From Babylonia areolata (Eukaryota > Mollusca > Gastropoda > Neogastropoda > Buccinidae): DNA of 64,000 bases. The DNA lies in contig NC_134901.1 in NCBI RefSeq assembly GCF_041734735.1, positions 28,287,357-28,351,356 of the forward strand, written 5' to 3'. The number at the start of each line of letters is the position of its first letter. The first letter of the stretch is position 1. A program made the position numbers and the translations under genes. The notes beneath the pieces were generated by a model that had not been told where the DNA came from, made no database searches, and saw nothing but the letters and a program-made list of their open reading frames with translations. This document shows, piece by piece, positions 42,379 through 53,939 of this stretch.

Positions 42379-43689
42379 GCTGACCCCAGTGTGGGAGATT
42401 GCATCAAAGATTGACAGCTGACGAGGTAGTGTACACAGAAAAAAAGAAAGATTGAATCAAGATAGAATGCCTGGTCATAGCTGAAACACAGACACGCACA
42501 CACACTTTCGCATACTCGCATGCGTACACAGTAACTTCTTTTCACTCCCTCGACTTTTTACCAAACGTCGTCTACTATATCACTTACAGTGAAAAGACGT
42601 TAAACTAAAGAACAAACGAACACCGTAAAACAATCATCTTTCTTCTTTTGGGGGGGAGGTAGGGGGATAAACTGCGCCTTAAGATGTTGTTCTTCTGCAA
42701 AATATAACATGATAAAATACGAGAGTCTCTGTTTCCTTTATTTGTGTTTTTAAAGTAATATTTCTTTCACTTAGTTATAAATAGATATCAACGATATCTA
42801 TTTTTAGCTCAGTGATTTCCTTTGGTTCAGAACGAGAAGTGTTTCCGGATGAACTTCCGCTGGAAAATAAAAGAAGCAGACGAAAGTTTTTGAAAAACGA
42901 GCAACATGCTGTGAGTTATAGGATTTGAAAAGCAAACAAATTGTTCTTTTGTTGTCGAAATGCCTCTGGTAGAAGACTAAACAAAATAGTATGCTTGTTT
43001 TGTCTTTGTAAGTTTGTTATAGACAGTGTTGAAACTGACACAAATCTCACACATGTTAAGAATTCTGACACAATAGTTCGGTGACAAGCGCGTCGCGAAG
43101 ATTTATGAATCTGTATATTCCGATTTATTTACAGAACGTAACATGTGTCATGTATGTTCAGGTATTTGAACGGAAAGACTTGGCTACCTTCTCCACCTCC
43201 TATTCGAGGTTGTTTTTTTGTCAAATATAGTGGTGAAAAAACCCCACGACTCTCCCAGTGTTGGCATTCAGAGCATTCCCGATTAGACAAGTTGACATTA
43301 AGCCTGTGACAGAAAGCTCGTTCGGAAAAAATGAGAAGGAGGGCATTCTTTTCCACTTGATCACATTGCTTGTTAAAGTTTTATGTTGTGTATGATCTCT
43401 GCATCCATATTCATGTGGAATGTGAATTAAAGAGACAGCCTTATACAGACTGACTTCTTTGTCATACATGTATAATTAAAAGACATATATAATCATTTTC
43501 GAGTTTCAGAAGTGCCTGAAAATAGAATATTTTTTAATGTCCACTGTCAGCAGACGTGCAGACATGCTTCATTGCCAGAACTCTTTTCTATCATGTTATT
43601 TGCACCTGCGCTGGTGCAGAAGATTAAATATGATGTAAGGTTTGTTAGGTTATGGAAATTAATGAACATAATGTATTTTGTAAAGTAAG
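42379..43689. other. Intergenic; possible promoter or first exon near 42835-42910
   Basis: Mostly AT-rich with no recognised element. At 42840-42865 there are two CTTCCG/TTTCCGG ETS-like motifs, and at 42906-42916 ATGCT|GTGAGT, a start codon followed five bases later by a consensus donor. It could be a first exon of the downstream PPxY gene, but no reading frame supports it. Confidence 0.25.
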
Positions 43690-44345
43690 TGAAGCTGCAT
43701 GAAAAAGGACAGATTAATGGACTTTATGAAGGCTCTTGATAAAATCTACCACAGACTTGTGCATAAACTACATCACTATGGCATTATAAGCCGAGTGAAT
43801 CGCAGAGTAGGATACTTCCAGCCCAACAGGATCCAGTCTAGTCATGGAAGGCAAGTGACTGGCCCTGTGGAGATGAACTTCGATGCACCCCAAAGTTCTA
43901 CTGGGACCCTGTCTATTCCTCTCATACATCAACTACATGGTAGTCAGGGTGTCTTTGGACATAAATGGCTGTTTTCTGATGACACTTTCCTCTACTACCA
44001 CGCTTCAGACACTCAAGTCTGTGGGGAGGGGGGGGGGACCATGTCAACCTTGCCTGTCCATGTTGCACAAACTCCTCTGCCAATAACTTGAATTAGCAAT
44101 GACTATGAAACCTTCTGAAGCTTTTTCAGATTCAAGAGGGGCTATGACTAATCATCCCAGCTGGATTCCTTGCTGCACTGAACAGCAGAGCCTATCCATT
44201 ATTAACCTTTCCCAGAAAAGTGAAGGATTGGAACCTTCTCCCCCTAGAATCAGTACAATTAACAGATGTCTACATTACAAGGGCATCTGCAACTGTAAGA
44301 AAAAAAGCTGCCCTTTTCCCCCCCTTCTTCATCTGTAACACATCA
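43690..44345 (+). mobile_element. Decayed LINE RT/C-terminal remnant (CR1-like)
   Basis: Translation shows LMDFMKALDKIYHRLVHKLH (RT block with KAFDKVDH-type core) at about 43715, a degenerate VLLGPCLFLSYINYMV at about 43890, LFSDDTFLYYHASDTQ (usual FADDTLLY) at about 43970 and, in another frame, a VKDWNLLPLESVQLTDVY-like stretch at about 44218. The 5' part is missing. It is old, with several frame changes. Confidence 0.65.
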
Positions 44346-44392
44346 CTGTAATAGTCAAATATGATTATGGTATTTATTTTAAAAGAAAATAT

Positions 44393-44785
44393 GGTTGATC
44401 TGTAGACACAAAGGCACACCACGAGAGTTACGGCTTTGTAAGGTTTGTAACATGTCTGTGATTGGGGATGAGTTTCATTTTATAATGGAATGTCCCAATT
44501 ATGATCAGTTACGAAACAGATATGTTCCTTAAAAATATTTGTCTCCAAAATCGGTTTTTAATTTTTGTAATATGTTCAAAGGAGGCAAAAAAGTCATTTT
44601 AGCTGTAAGTGAGATGATTATATTTGCAAATGTTGCCTAGCTACACTTTTGGAGTTAAAAGACATTTGTGTTTTCTCAACTTTTTTGTGACATTGTTGTG
44701 TATTGTTCTGGGCATGAAAAGATTATTTTGCAGTAATCCTCCATACTCTAATAGGAGTGAAAATATAATTAAAACTTGAACTTGT
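44393..44785 (+). mobile_element. LINE 3' end remnant, related to 258-598
   Basis: One frame reads RELRLCKVCNMSVIGDEFHF followed by IMECPNYDQLRNRY, the same C-x2-C...H...C C-terminal motif as in the LINE end at 271. An in-frame stop falls soon after. A short 3' UTR ends with ATATAATTAAAACTTGAACT near 44780. Confidence 0.6.
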
Positions 44786-45690
44786 TGATTTGTTAATTTT
44801 TATCATTAAAGTAAAATGCATTATGTAGTATTGTAAAATAACTTTTCCAAAACTGGTCTCTCCACATATTCAAGTTACCATGGTTAAAAACTGAAGAACA
44901 ACAAATGTCTTAGCCTGTTATTATTATTTGTTGGTTGGGGGTTGTCTGCCACTTATATGAATGGAGTGACCGAGCTGGCCTGGACAAGTGGACTGATGAG
45001 AGATTGCAGCAGTGAGAGTTGTGACAGGAGGCCAGATCTTTTGATTGGGAGCATGAGACCACTGTGTGTGCTATTGATCAAAGAGGGGGTTGGCACTGAA
45101 AGAAAAATAACACTGCCTGTCATGACTGTGTGCTTGTCTTCATCTTTTGTAGTGACCAAAGTTCTAGACTATAGTATAGATATATATATACACTACAGTC
45201 CAGATTCTGTCACTATATTTTTTGTGTTAATTAGTAAACTGTATATAGAGGAGCATGTATTCTGTATTGCTTTTGTAAAGTATACATTATAATTATCTTA
45301 CGAATGATTTTGTCATATATTCATTACTGTGATTAAATGTGAAATTACAGTTCAACACTGTCATGAAAAGATGACACAAGATGTAACAGAAGATGTACCA
45401 GATTTGTAAAATGATTAACAGTAATTATGTCATAGTTTCATGACTGTTTAAGTCCTTTTTCCTTTTCCATAATGGTTGGTGTGTATGTGGTGATCAGGGA
45501 AGCATGTACTAGTATTTATTCATTTTTCATTGTGCTTTGTGATTTGTTGACAAGTATTTGAATAAGTCAAAAGAACATTTCTGTTTTAATTGCTTGAAGC
45601 AGACAATATAGTCTTTTGAATTGAATTTAATTGAATATATATATATATCTATAGATGTATGAAAATTTAGAAAGTTCTTCTTTTCGTGCA
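44786..45690. other. Intergenic or 5' intron of the PPxY gene
   Basis: AT-rich. A 116-codon open frame at 44942-45292 has no recognisable domain. If the PPxY gene has exons upstream of 45750, this is intron. Confidence 0.35.
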
Positions 45691-45749
45691 GGTCATCTGT
45701 TTCGATTCTGATGCAAGCTGTGTGATGGACCTGGCTGTTGGTCAGTGAC

Positions 45750-48700
45750 ATGTTTCTGGCAGTGCTGCACTTTCCAGAGAAACACATTATAAACACGAAA
45801 GCCATTCCTGCAGTCAGAGGCCCAATGGTCAGCACGGCAGGGCCTAGGACTCGGTCCGGGATGGAAACCACAACCAGAAAACTTCGGCTGCTGTGCAATC
45901 TAGAGACTCAGCGGCAGTGTGCAGATGGTTCTTGCATACCACGCATGGAGCTTTGTCGTAAGTTTTAGATGTGTTGCTCTCGATGTTTGATGTTATGTGC
46001 ATTTGCACCAGTGTGTTGTGTTTGTGGTGGATTTGAACATTAACAATAGTGAGGTTGAGGAGTTATGTCAAACAAAATATCAATTTTGATACTTGTTTGT
46101 GGGCTAAATTATAGACCTGTATCTCTATATTTTTATGTTATCTTTAGTAACATGTTTCTGATGGTACTGCCATCATTTTGTCCTAATACACAAAAGGGTT
46201 TTTTAGCCATGTTAGAATATCAGTCTGTATAGTGCATCGGGAGAAAACTAACATTTGCAGCAGACATGTTAGAACACCAGTGTGTAGAGTACAAGGAGGC
46301 CAGGTGGCAGAATCAGTTAGGCGTTGGACTTCTGATGTAGCGTTCACCAGTGACCAGAGATCAAGGCCCTGTTTTGGCATGGTGTTGTGTCCTTGGGAAA
46401 GACACTTTACTCTGATTTTTCTCCCTCCACCCAGGTGTGAATGGGTACCTGACCAGTTGGGGAAGATTAGAATAGCAGAAGGTCAGGATTGAGTCCAAGA
46501 CACAGTGGAACTGAATTCACTGCCCCATATGTAAAAGACTGGGACTTTTAGGTGAGGATTGAGGCCCTGCATTCCTGTGTCAAGCCACTCTGGATATCAA
46601 TTCACTGTTCCGATGCCCTTAAAAGACTAAAGTACCCGGGGAGAGCATTGGGCCCTGCCGTCTATCCTGAGTATTAGACACAGTGGATTTGAATTCACTA
46701 CCCTGGTTGTTATAAAAGACTATGGTACCTTCAGGAGATTGGGCCCTGCCTTCCTGTGCTGAGCTTTAGACACTGGATATGAATTTACTGCCCCCATGGC
46801 TGTAAAAGGCTAGCAGGGACATGCACCATTAATGTGGAGGCCAGCAGGAGAGATTGTAATGTAGAGTACAGCAGGGGGGAGAATGTAAGGTAGAGTACAG
46901 CAGGGGGGAGAATGTAGAGTACAGCAGGGGAGAGAATGTAATGCAGGGGAGAGAATGTTATGTAGAGTATGACAGGGGAGAATGTACTGTAGAATACAGC
47001 AGGGGAGAAAATGTAAAGTACAGCAGGGGAGAAAATGTAATGTAGATTACAGCAGGAGAGTAGAGTACAGCAGGGGAGAGAATGTCATGCAGAGTACAGC
47101 AGGGGAGAGAATATCAAGTAGAGTACAGCAGGGGAGAGAATTTAATACAGAGTACAGCAGGGAGAGAATGTCATGTAGAGTACAGCAGGGGAGGGAATGT
47201 AGAATACAGCAGGGGAGAGAATGTAGAGTACAGCAGGGGAGAGAATGTCATGTAGAGTACAGCAGGGGAGAGAATTTAGAGTACAGCAGGGGAGAGAATG
47301 TCATGTAGAGTACAGCAGGGGAGAGAATGTTATCTAGAGTACAGCAGGGGAGAGAATGTCATTTATAGTACAGCAGGGGAGAAAAGGTTATGTAGAGTAC
47401 GGCAGGGGAGAGAATGTCATGTAGAGTACAGCAAGGGAGAGAATGTCATTTATAGTACAGCAGGGGAGAGAATGTAATACAGAGTACAGCAGGGGAGAGA
47501 ATGTGATGTAGAGAACAGCAGGGGAGAGAATGTAGGGGAGAGAATGTCATGTATAGTACAGCAGGGGGGAGAATGTCATGCAGAGTACAGCAGGGGGAGA
47601 ATGTCATGCAGAGTACAGCAGGGGAGAGAATGTAATACATGGTACATCAGGGGAGAGAATGTCATGTAGAGTACAGCAGGGGAGAGAATGTCATGTAGAG
47701 TACAGCAGGAGAGAGAGAATGTAATGTAATGTAGATTTCAGCAGGAGAGTAGAGTCCAGCAGGGGAGAGAATGTAATGCAGGGGAGAGAATGTAATGTAG
47801 AGTACAGCAGGGGAGAGAATGTAATGCAGGGGAGAGAATGTAGAGTACAGCAGGGGAGAGAATGTAATGTAGAGAACAGCAGGGGAGAGAATGTAATGCA
47901 GGGGAGAGAATGTCATGTAGAGTACAGTAGGGGGGATAATGTAATGTAGAGAACAGCAAGGGAGAGAATGTAACAGAGGGGAGAGAATGTGATGTAGATT
48001 ACAGCATGGGGGAGAATGTGATGTAGAGAACAGCAGGGGAGAGAATGTGATGGAGAGTACAGCAGAGGGGAGAATGTAATGGAGAGTACAGCAGGGGAGA
48101 GAATGTAACAGAGGGGAGAGAATGTGATGTAGATTACAGCATGGGGGAGAATGTGATGTAGAGAACAGCAGGGGAGAGAGAATGTAATGCAGGGGAGAGA
48201 ATGTGATGTAGAGAACAGCAGGGGAGAGAATGTGATGGAGAGTACAGCAGAGGGGAGAATGTAATGGAGAGTACAGCAGGGGAGAGAACTGCTGTTTGCA
48301 GCAGAGGAGGAGATGCTGAACCAGGACACCATACTGATCATGATCGGAGTGGGGATGGGGGTGGTGCTCTTCCTCATCATCCTCTATTGTCTGCAGCAAC
48401 GTCGCAGTGCTGGCACAGATCAAGGTCAGTTAGTCCCCCTTGCTGACTCTGTTTGGAAGCAACATGCTTTGTCTGGTGGTGGTTGTGTTGTTGTTGTTGT
48501 TGTTGTTTATAAATAACTTTTGCTGAAGTGTCAACTGTTTGTCTTGATTTTTTTTTTTGCAAACTCTTCAGACAGACTCTTCACAACAAGCATGGTTTCA
48601 GTGGTTTCAGTGTACCTTTTGTGAAAAATTGTTCTGAAAATGGATTCCTGCGTTACTGGTTATTGGTTGTTTGTAATTGTAGGCCCAGAAATGGCCAGAT

Positions 48701-50133
48701 TTACTCACACTGATGGCTTGTTTAAAGTAAATGTTTTTCTTGGTATGTTTTGTGTAATGAAAAGTGCAGAGTTTACTTTTCATCTTGCAACTCGGATTAC
48801 ATTTATCAGTTTTAAATGATAAGAAATGTTGAGCTTGTAACCTTGTTTTTCATCTTTGTGACCACTTAGGTGCTCAAAAGGCAGGCTTAGTTGTTGCTTT
48901 TTATTAAAGTGCATACTTTAGATAAAATCACACCTTGATGAAAGACCGCAAAAGTTTAAATTGCATGACTGTGAACGAGGTGAAGAGAGTTGACATGATG
49001 TTTTCTTCTTCTGCATTCATGCATTGATGAACTGCAATAGCAGAGTCCACTTCTTTCAGCATGACCATTTTGCTATACAATTTAGGTAGCCGTGCTCTGT
49101 TTTTTTTGGGGGGTACTGATATGATTTTGAACAGCAGGTGTGCCTGGTACTGCAGAAGAAATGGACAACCCTGAGCTGCTGATGCCCCCTCCTTCTTATC
49201 GAGAGGCTATGGACGTCTATCTTTACCCCCCAACTCCACAGACCACCAGAAATGTGAGTCAGCACCAGTGTGACGCAGATTAAAGATACTGTGTGTACGT
49301 TGTATCTTCTGTGCATAAACGTTGTCCATCCAGCATGATGGATAGACCCCCTTCATAGTTTGTATGCTTTGTTTTCAGCATTGTGCTCAGTGATGACATA
49401 TATCTGCTTGTTGGTGCACACAAAATTCAGTTGTAACAGTTAGGCTCACTGACTGACTAATATAGTAATAGTGCAGAAGTAGGGTAAGTTTTTGTTGACT
49501 TCTATAGTGAACTTTGATCACTTATATCCCAGCAATACTGGGTTTTGATTGAAAATACTATTTTTCTCGAAAATACTATTTTTCTCGGTGGCTGATTAAA
49601 AGAAAAACAACTTGTGCAGTTTTATATGTTAGAGGAATACATATATGTTCTGCTTCTATTTTTTTCCCGTCAATAACTTATAAATTAGGTGCTCAGTCCA
49701 TCTGAAAATGTTGGTATGTTTGCTTGCATGGCAGTGGCAATATGAACAGACAAAGATCCAAGTGTAATTGTCAAGTCCACTTTGTGGTTCTGCCTTTTTC
49801 TAATTAGGGTGGGATTTTGTCATTGTTGTTTGCGTATTATGACTTCTTTTTAACAAATGTTTTCAGAGACATTCAGTGCCGTCCTTGGAAGAACCTATCA
49901 CCCCACCCCCAAACTACGACGCCGCCCTGAGTATACTGGCTCAGAGCCACGAGAGTGTGCTGGTGGGCAAAGAGGGCGCCACTGCTTCCTCACCCACTGG
50001 TACCACACCTGTCTTACGTCGCACACTTTCCATTGAGCATGTTGGTATTTCTAGAGGGCGACCAATGACGTTTTCATCCTTCGGTGCCAATTCGAAAACA
50101 TTCACAAATACTCCACGAGAGGAGTGCACATAA
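45750..50133 (+). CDS. Single-pass membrane protein with LDLa half-module and two PPxY motifs (LDLRAD/PMEPA1-like), 5' end unresolved
   Basis: Four coding blocks join in frame: one ending at 45957, then 48302-48424, 49138-49253 and 49867-50133 (TAA). Order of parts: an extracellular CNLETQRQCADGSCIPRMELC, matching cysteines 1-4 of an LDL-receptor class A module; PEEE; a transmembrane helix (ILIMIGVGMGVVLFLIILYC) followed by QQRR as a stop-transfer; and a cytoplasmic tail with MPPPSYREAM and TPPPNYDAAL. PPxY motifs bind WW domains of NEDD4-family ubiquitin ligases. Vertebrate LDLRAD3, LDLRAD4 and PMEPA1 share the LDLa/TM/PY layout and act as ligase adaptors, for example dampening TGF-beta signalling. 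The second half of the LDLa module (DGxxDC...SDE) is not found, either lost or on an unseen exon of length divisible by three. The N-terminus and signal peptide were not identified. The family name is by architecture only. Confidence 0.72.
45814..45957 (+). CDS. PPxY gene, exon with LDLa half-module (start uncertain)
   Basis: The open frame runs back to 45738 and ends at TTGTC|GTAAGT (45958), leaving one base of a codon. I place the acceptor tentatively at CCATTCCTGCAG (45813), but GGTCAG at 45745 or GGCAG at 45762 are also possible. The frame before 45735 is closed by a stop. Confidence 0.55.
46285..46810 (+). mobile_element. tRNA-derived SINE, type C, with tandemly repeated 3' part
   Basis: Head GGTGGCAGAATCAGTTAGGC with a decayed B box, then TGGTGTTGTGTCCTTGGGAA and CACCCAGGTGTGAATGGGTA. 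The terminal unit (GGGCCCTGCCTTCCTGTGCT to GAATTCACTGCC to TAAAAGACTA) occurs about four times in tandem at 46490-46810. Lies in the first visible intron of the PPxY gene. Confidence 0.7.
46850..48292. repeat. Minisatellite, 1.44 kb, AGTACAGCAGGGGAGAGAAT units
   Basis: About 50 units, mostly 27-32 bases (GTAGAGTACAGCAGGGGAGA followed by GAATGTAATG or GAATGTCATG), plus shorter AATGCAGGGGAGAG units. A higher-order block of about 150 bases near 47940-48120 is repeated at 48090-48270. The last unit runs straight into the polypyrimidine/acceptor of the transmembrane exon at 48301. Open frames on either strand here are translated repeat. Confidence 0.92.
48302..48424 (+). CDS. PPxY gene, transmembrane exon
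   Basis: Acceptor GCTGTTTGCAG immediately after the minisatellite, donor CAAG|GTCAGT. The phase matches the previous block (1+2) and the next one (1+2). Encodes about 20 hydrophobic residues flanked by acidic EEE outside and QQRR inside. Confidence 0.75.
49138..49253 (+). CDS. PPxY gene, first PY-motif exon
   Basis: Acceptor GAACAGCAG, donor AAT|GTGAGT, exit phase 0. Encodes EEMDNPELLMPPPSYREAMD and then VYLYPPTPQTTRN, with a PPSY core. Confidence 0.75.
49867..50133 (+). CDS. PPxY gene, terminal coding exon with second PY motif
   Basis: Acceptor TGTTTTCAG. Encodes RHSVPSLEEPITPPPNYDAA, then a Ser/Thr-rich tail with RRTLSIEH (a possible basophilic kinase site), ending in a TAA stop at 50131. 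Confidence 0.77.
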   Translation, partial: RHSVPSLEEPITPPPNYDAALSILAQSHESVLVGKEGATASSPTGTTPVLRRTLSIEHVGISRGRPMTFSSFGANSKTFTNTPREECT

Positions 50134-50250
50134 TGATCTGATGTTCAAATGTGTGTGTGTGTGCATGTATGTGTATTCCTAGGAGTGTCTGTGGTTGCTT
50201 GCTCATGCGAAGTTTGTGTGCATTGATATGTCTGTTATTGGATGACTATC

Positions 50251-50252
50251 AT

Positions 50253-50294
<42 letters not shown>
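50251..50294. repeat. (GT)n microsatellite in the 3' UTR
   Basis: About 21 GT units within the probable 3' UTR of the PPxY gene. Confidence 0.9.
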
Positions 50295-50296
<2 letters not shown>

Positions 50297-50689
50297 TTTT
50301 TTCTTGGCTACTTGTCTCCCATGTAGGGGAATTGAAAAAGAATCAAACTGTTTTGCACATTATACTGCTGGTTGCATGCACATCTATTTTGTCAGATTGT
50401 TTTTTTGTGCATGTACGATTTTTCAAAGACAGAAGAGGATCTGAGAACCAGATGTAATGATCTTGCCAAAGTTTTTGAAAAAGGGGACCAAGGAACTGTG
50501 TTTGCTTGTAGAGTATGTGTTTGTGCATGTGGATCTGCTGTTATGATTTCTCCACACCAAGCAAGAAAATTACTTGCATTGTAAATGTCAGTGCTTTTCA
50601 GCTGAACACAGTCATCCACTACACTTTTAGTCAGTTTTTCATGATGTTTGCTCAAACACTCGGCTGTTGGCATCAGACATTTTCTGCTC

Positions 50690-50695
50690 AATAAA
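50690..50695 (+). terminator. Poly(A) signal of the PPxY gene
   Basis: AATAAA 557 bases past the stop codon. The 3' UTR would include a (GT)n array at 50250-50294. Confidence 0.5.
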
Positions 50696-50699
50696 CATT

Positions 50700-51229
50700 A
50701 TTTTTTAGTGCACTTCAAACACTGTGTGCCTTACTTGTGCTGAACAGTATTTGAATCATTGTTTGTTAGCAGTGCTTCATCAAACAAGACTTTGATGAGA
50801 CAGAAGACACAAGAATGCTTATTATCTTAATAAGACAAATAGTTTGCTGATTAAAAGGTGACACATGAAAATAAGACGTAATGATGAGAGAGCTTGTGAT
50901 GAATCAAAACTGAAATGTAGTTTGTGCACCTTTAAGACTAATTTTGTTATTATTTTTTGAGTGTTTCGAAGTCATCTTTAAGCTGTTCAATTTTGGGACT
51001 AAAAATAGACCCATGATGAGATACCTGTTCGCGATGATATGTGGAATGTGAAAAGTTAATTCACTGGAGCTATCAGGTTTTCAGGTTTTGTAAGAATGAA
51101 ATAGTAATTGTCTCTATCATTTTTATTTTATTTTTTAAAGAGACACCCAAATTCAGGACAAACGAATAGAGCAAAGAGATTTTTGTTTGAAAAGAACTCT
51201 AAACAAACTGAAATTATAATGTTATTTTC

Positions 51230-51277
<48 letters not shown>

Positions 51278-52464
51278 CTGATTAGAGACTTACAAAGTGA
51301 AATTATTGTGGCACTTCTACTCTTTTTTTTTTTCTTTTTTAAAGACACAACAAATCAGGACAAACTAATTTAATACAGTGGGATTTTGTGGGAAATGGAC
51401 TTTGGTGTAATTTATCTCTAGTTTCACATTTCCTGATTTCCTGCAACAATTAACAGTGAACATACCCATAGGTTTGCATGATCACATAGCTTTGAAAATA
51501 TTAAACACATAAGTTTTAGATAATAAGCACCACTGTACTGGTACCACATTAGAGACATTTGTTTGTGCATAGGCAAGTGTGCATGTATGTCTGTGTGTCT
51601 TTGTTGTCTTTGTGTGTGTGCGTGCATGCACACGTGTGTGTGCGTGTGTGGAAGCACACATGCATATAAAACTGTGAGAACGACTATCATAGAGTGCATG
51701 ATGACATTTTGTCTCCAATCTGAACTTGAGAAGTAGTGCAACAGCTGTCCCTGTTGTAAGATCCTCATGAACCTGTCGCTGTTGTACAAGTCATGAATTA
51801 TTTGTCGCTGCGTCTGTAGTGTATATTACAGTGTAATGAGAGAGAGAAAGAGAGAGACTGACACTAACACTGACACTGACAATGACATTGACAAAAATTA
51901 AATTGCCATCGGCATCGATACTCTTTTGGCCAGAGAGAGAGAGAGAGAGATGGGACCAGTGACTGTATATATGGAGCATTTTTCTTTTGAATCATTTTTG
52001 TTGATTGTTTGATATTGAACACTCTAGTCTTACTTGTAGCTAGTTTCAGGTTCTCATTAGTATTTTTGGGCTTTTGCTCATTGTGTGTGTGTGTGCGTGT
52101 GTGTGTATGTGTGTGCTTGTGTGTGAGTACGTGAGGAGTCCGTGCTAAGTAACAGTGATCTGGAAGGTGCATTGTGTTGACTATTATTTGCTTCCTATCA
52201 GTTAGCGGTCGCAGTTAAGTTCCACCAGTTCTGCTAATATGGACAGATTGAATTCAATATCAGCATTGTGTTTCTACATTACCTCATGTCTGGCTGCACA
52301 TCTTCCCCTTCAGATTTATTTTGTTTAAATTGAACAAGATACAGTTGGAGGGGGGGAAAAAGTGCATACAGGCAGGCAAACCACTCCAATGCCAGCTTGA
52401 AAATTATTTTGCAAAGATGGAATAGAAGCTGTGAGTGGCAGAGACAAGAACAGAAGTGTTTAGA
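50700..52464. other. Intergenic with microsatellites, no gene seen
   Basis: (GT)n at 51232-51274; GT-rich at 51590-51655 and 52080-52130; GA-rich at 51838-51860 and 51930-51950. AAAGACACAACAAATCAGGACAAACTAAT (51341-51369) resembles AGAGACACCCAAATTCAGGACAAACGAAT (51140-51168), a short direct duplication. No domain-like frame. Confidence 0.5.
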
Positions 52465-52768
52465 TATAAAAGGGTTAAAGGCCTCATAGTCTTTTATGTC
52501 CACCAGTGATTTTACATCCACTGTGTCGAGGGGGAGGCATGGGAAGGAAGATGGGGCCCAGGCCTCTCCCTCCGCCATTTTAGTGTTCCCTGACTGAAGT
52601 CAGGTACACGTTCACACATGGGTGAAGTGAGGAAAATCGGAGAAACGTGCCTTTCCCAAGGACACAACACCATGCCGAAATGAGTCTTAAACTCTGATCG
52701 CTGGTGAACTCTGGAACAGAACTACACACAAGTGAAGTCCAATGCCTAACCAATCCTGCCATATTATG
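52465..52768 (-). mobile_element. tRNA-derived SINE, type C
   Basis: On the minus strand: head TGGCAGGATTGGTTAGGCAT, GGCATGGTGTTGTGTCCTTG, CCTGACTTCAGTCAGGGAAC and an end near GGACATAAAAGACTATGAGG. Near full length and diverged. Confidence 0.7.
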
Positions 52769-53935
52769 GCGTCTTTGGATTGTTCACCCATCAAAAACAA
52801 GACATTTCACTCTTCAAAGATGGATATTCACCCTTCAAAGACAGTAACTGGGGATTTATGGAATCTGTTCAAATGGAAAGGGTCTGTTTATGCCAGGATG
52901 ACTGGTGTTTCATCTGAGGAATGAAACTTGTCAGATAGCTCATCATTGGCATTGACTATAAATCCCCCTCACACATCCACCCCCCCCCCCCACGCCCCCC
53001 CCACACACACACTCCCTTTTTACCTGCAGCTCCCTGCCCCCTCCTCTCCCTTTCCCCCTTCCATACTCCCATCACACCTGACTGAGAAAGAGTCCCACTT
53101 CCGCGTTAGTGGTCTTCCAATCTTCAGGGGAGAGAAATGAAATAATGATCCAGCAACTTCCTAGGGTAATGTTAAAAACAGGAAGAAAATGAAATGGAAA
53201 CATTTACTGAAAAAAAAAAAAAGAAGAAAAAAAAAGAATACCTGATAAAAAAAACTTCTAAAAAAAAGAGACAAGAATGGTGGTACAGCATACATGATAA
53301 TTGAATTCACAGTCGTCTTTGTAAATCGCCCAGAAACCTCCTGTCTTACAAGTGGTTGGCATCTTTGTGTTATGAAGTTCTTTCTTTTTTAAATTGATGT
53401 TTTGTTTAACTTTCACTTTAATTTGTTCTTGCAATGTCTTTTGGAGAAAAATTGATTTTTCATTGTAAAAAAAATTACAGTGTTCATTGAACTGAACAGT
53501 TATAATGTTTCATCATCATGGTTGTTGTCTACATACAGTATTATTGGTGAGCAGAAGTTGTATTTTATCTGTTAATGTACAGTTTACTTTTGACAATTTT
53601 AATTATGGTTTTTGTTTCGTTTCTGTTATGGTACACAGCAGTGTTGGCTTTTTGTCCAATTGCCTTTTGTGAGCTTTCGTGATGATTAATGTAAGATTGA
53701 TATTTTTCTTGTGGTGATTTTTTTTTTATAAGAGTAATTATTTATTTGTTCATTTATTCAGTATTTCATTAATTCGTTTATGGATGAATAGATCACTTCA
53801 GATCATGTGTTTGTTTTTAAGGGAAGACGACGAGGAAGAGCTTGGGAGTTAGTTAAAGGGCACAGCTGACAGATCAGTGATGAAGATATTGATCAGTGAA
53901 TGGGTCTTACAGCACTTTTGAGGGTGGTGACTGTT
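52769..53935. other. Intergenic, nothing recognised
   Basis: C-rich patch at 52978-53065, A-rich block at 53205-53270, then AT-rich sequence. No gene. Confidence 0.4.
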
Positions 53936-53939
53936 ATCT

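Noticed and set aside
41175-42545. 456-codon minus-strand frame, the longest in the window
   Set aside because: Leu/Ser-rich translation of a GA-rich repeat block; two other frames are open as well, which is typical of simple repeats.
44942-45292. 116-codon frame as a gene or 5' exon of the PPxY gene
   Set aside because: No signal peptide, domain or matching splice phase was found.
45527-45898. 123-codon minus-strand frame opposite the LDLa exon
   Set aside because: It overlaps the plus-strand exon and has no domain or homology that I recognise.
46850-48292. CRISPR-like array (many 27-32 base repeats)
   Set aside because: Units are contiguous with no unique spacers, and the sequence is from an animal nuclear genome.
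46982-48423. Long plus- and minus-strand frames in the minisatellite, including a 253-codon minus-strand frame
   Set aside because: The repeat unit is often 30 bases and lacks stops in some frames; there is no start context, signal peptide or domain.
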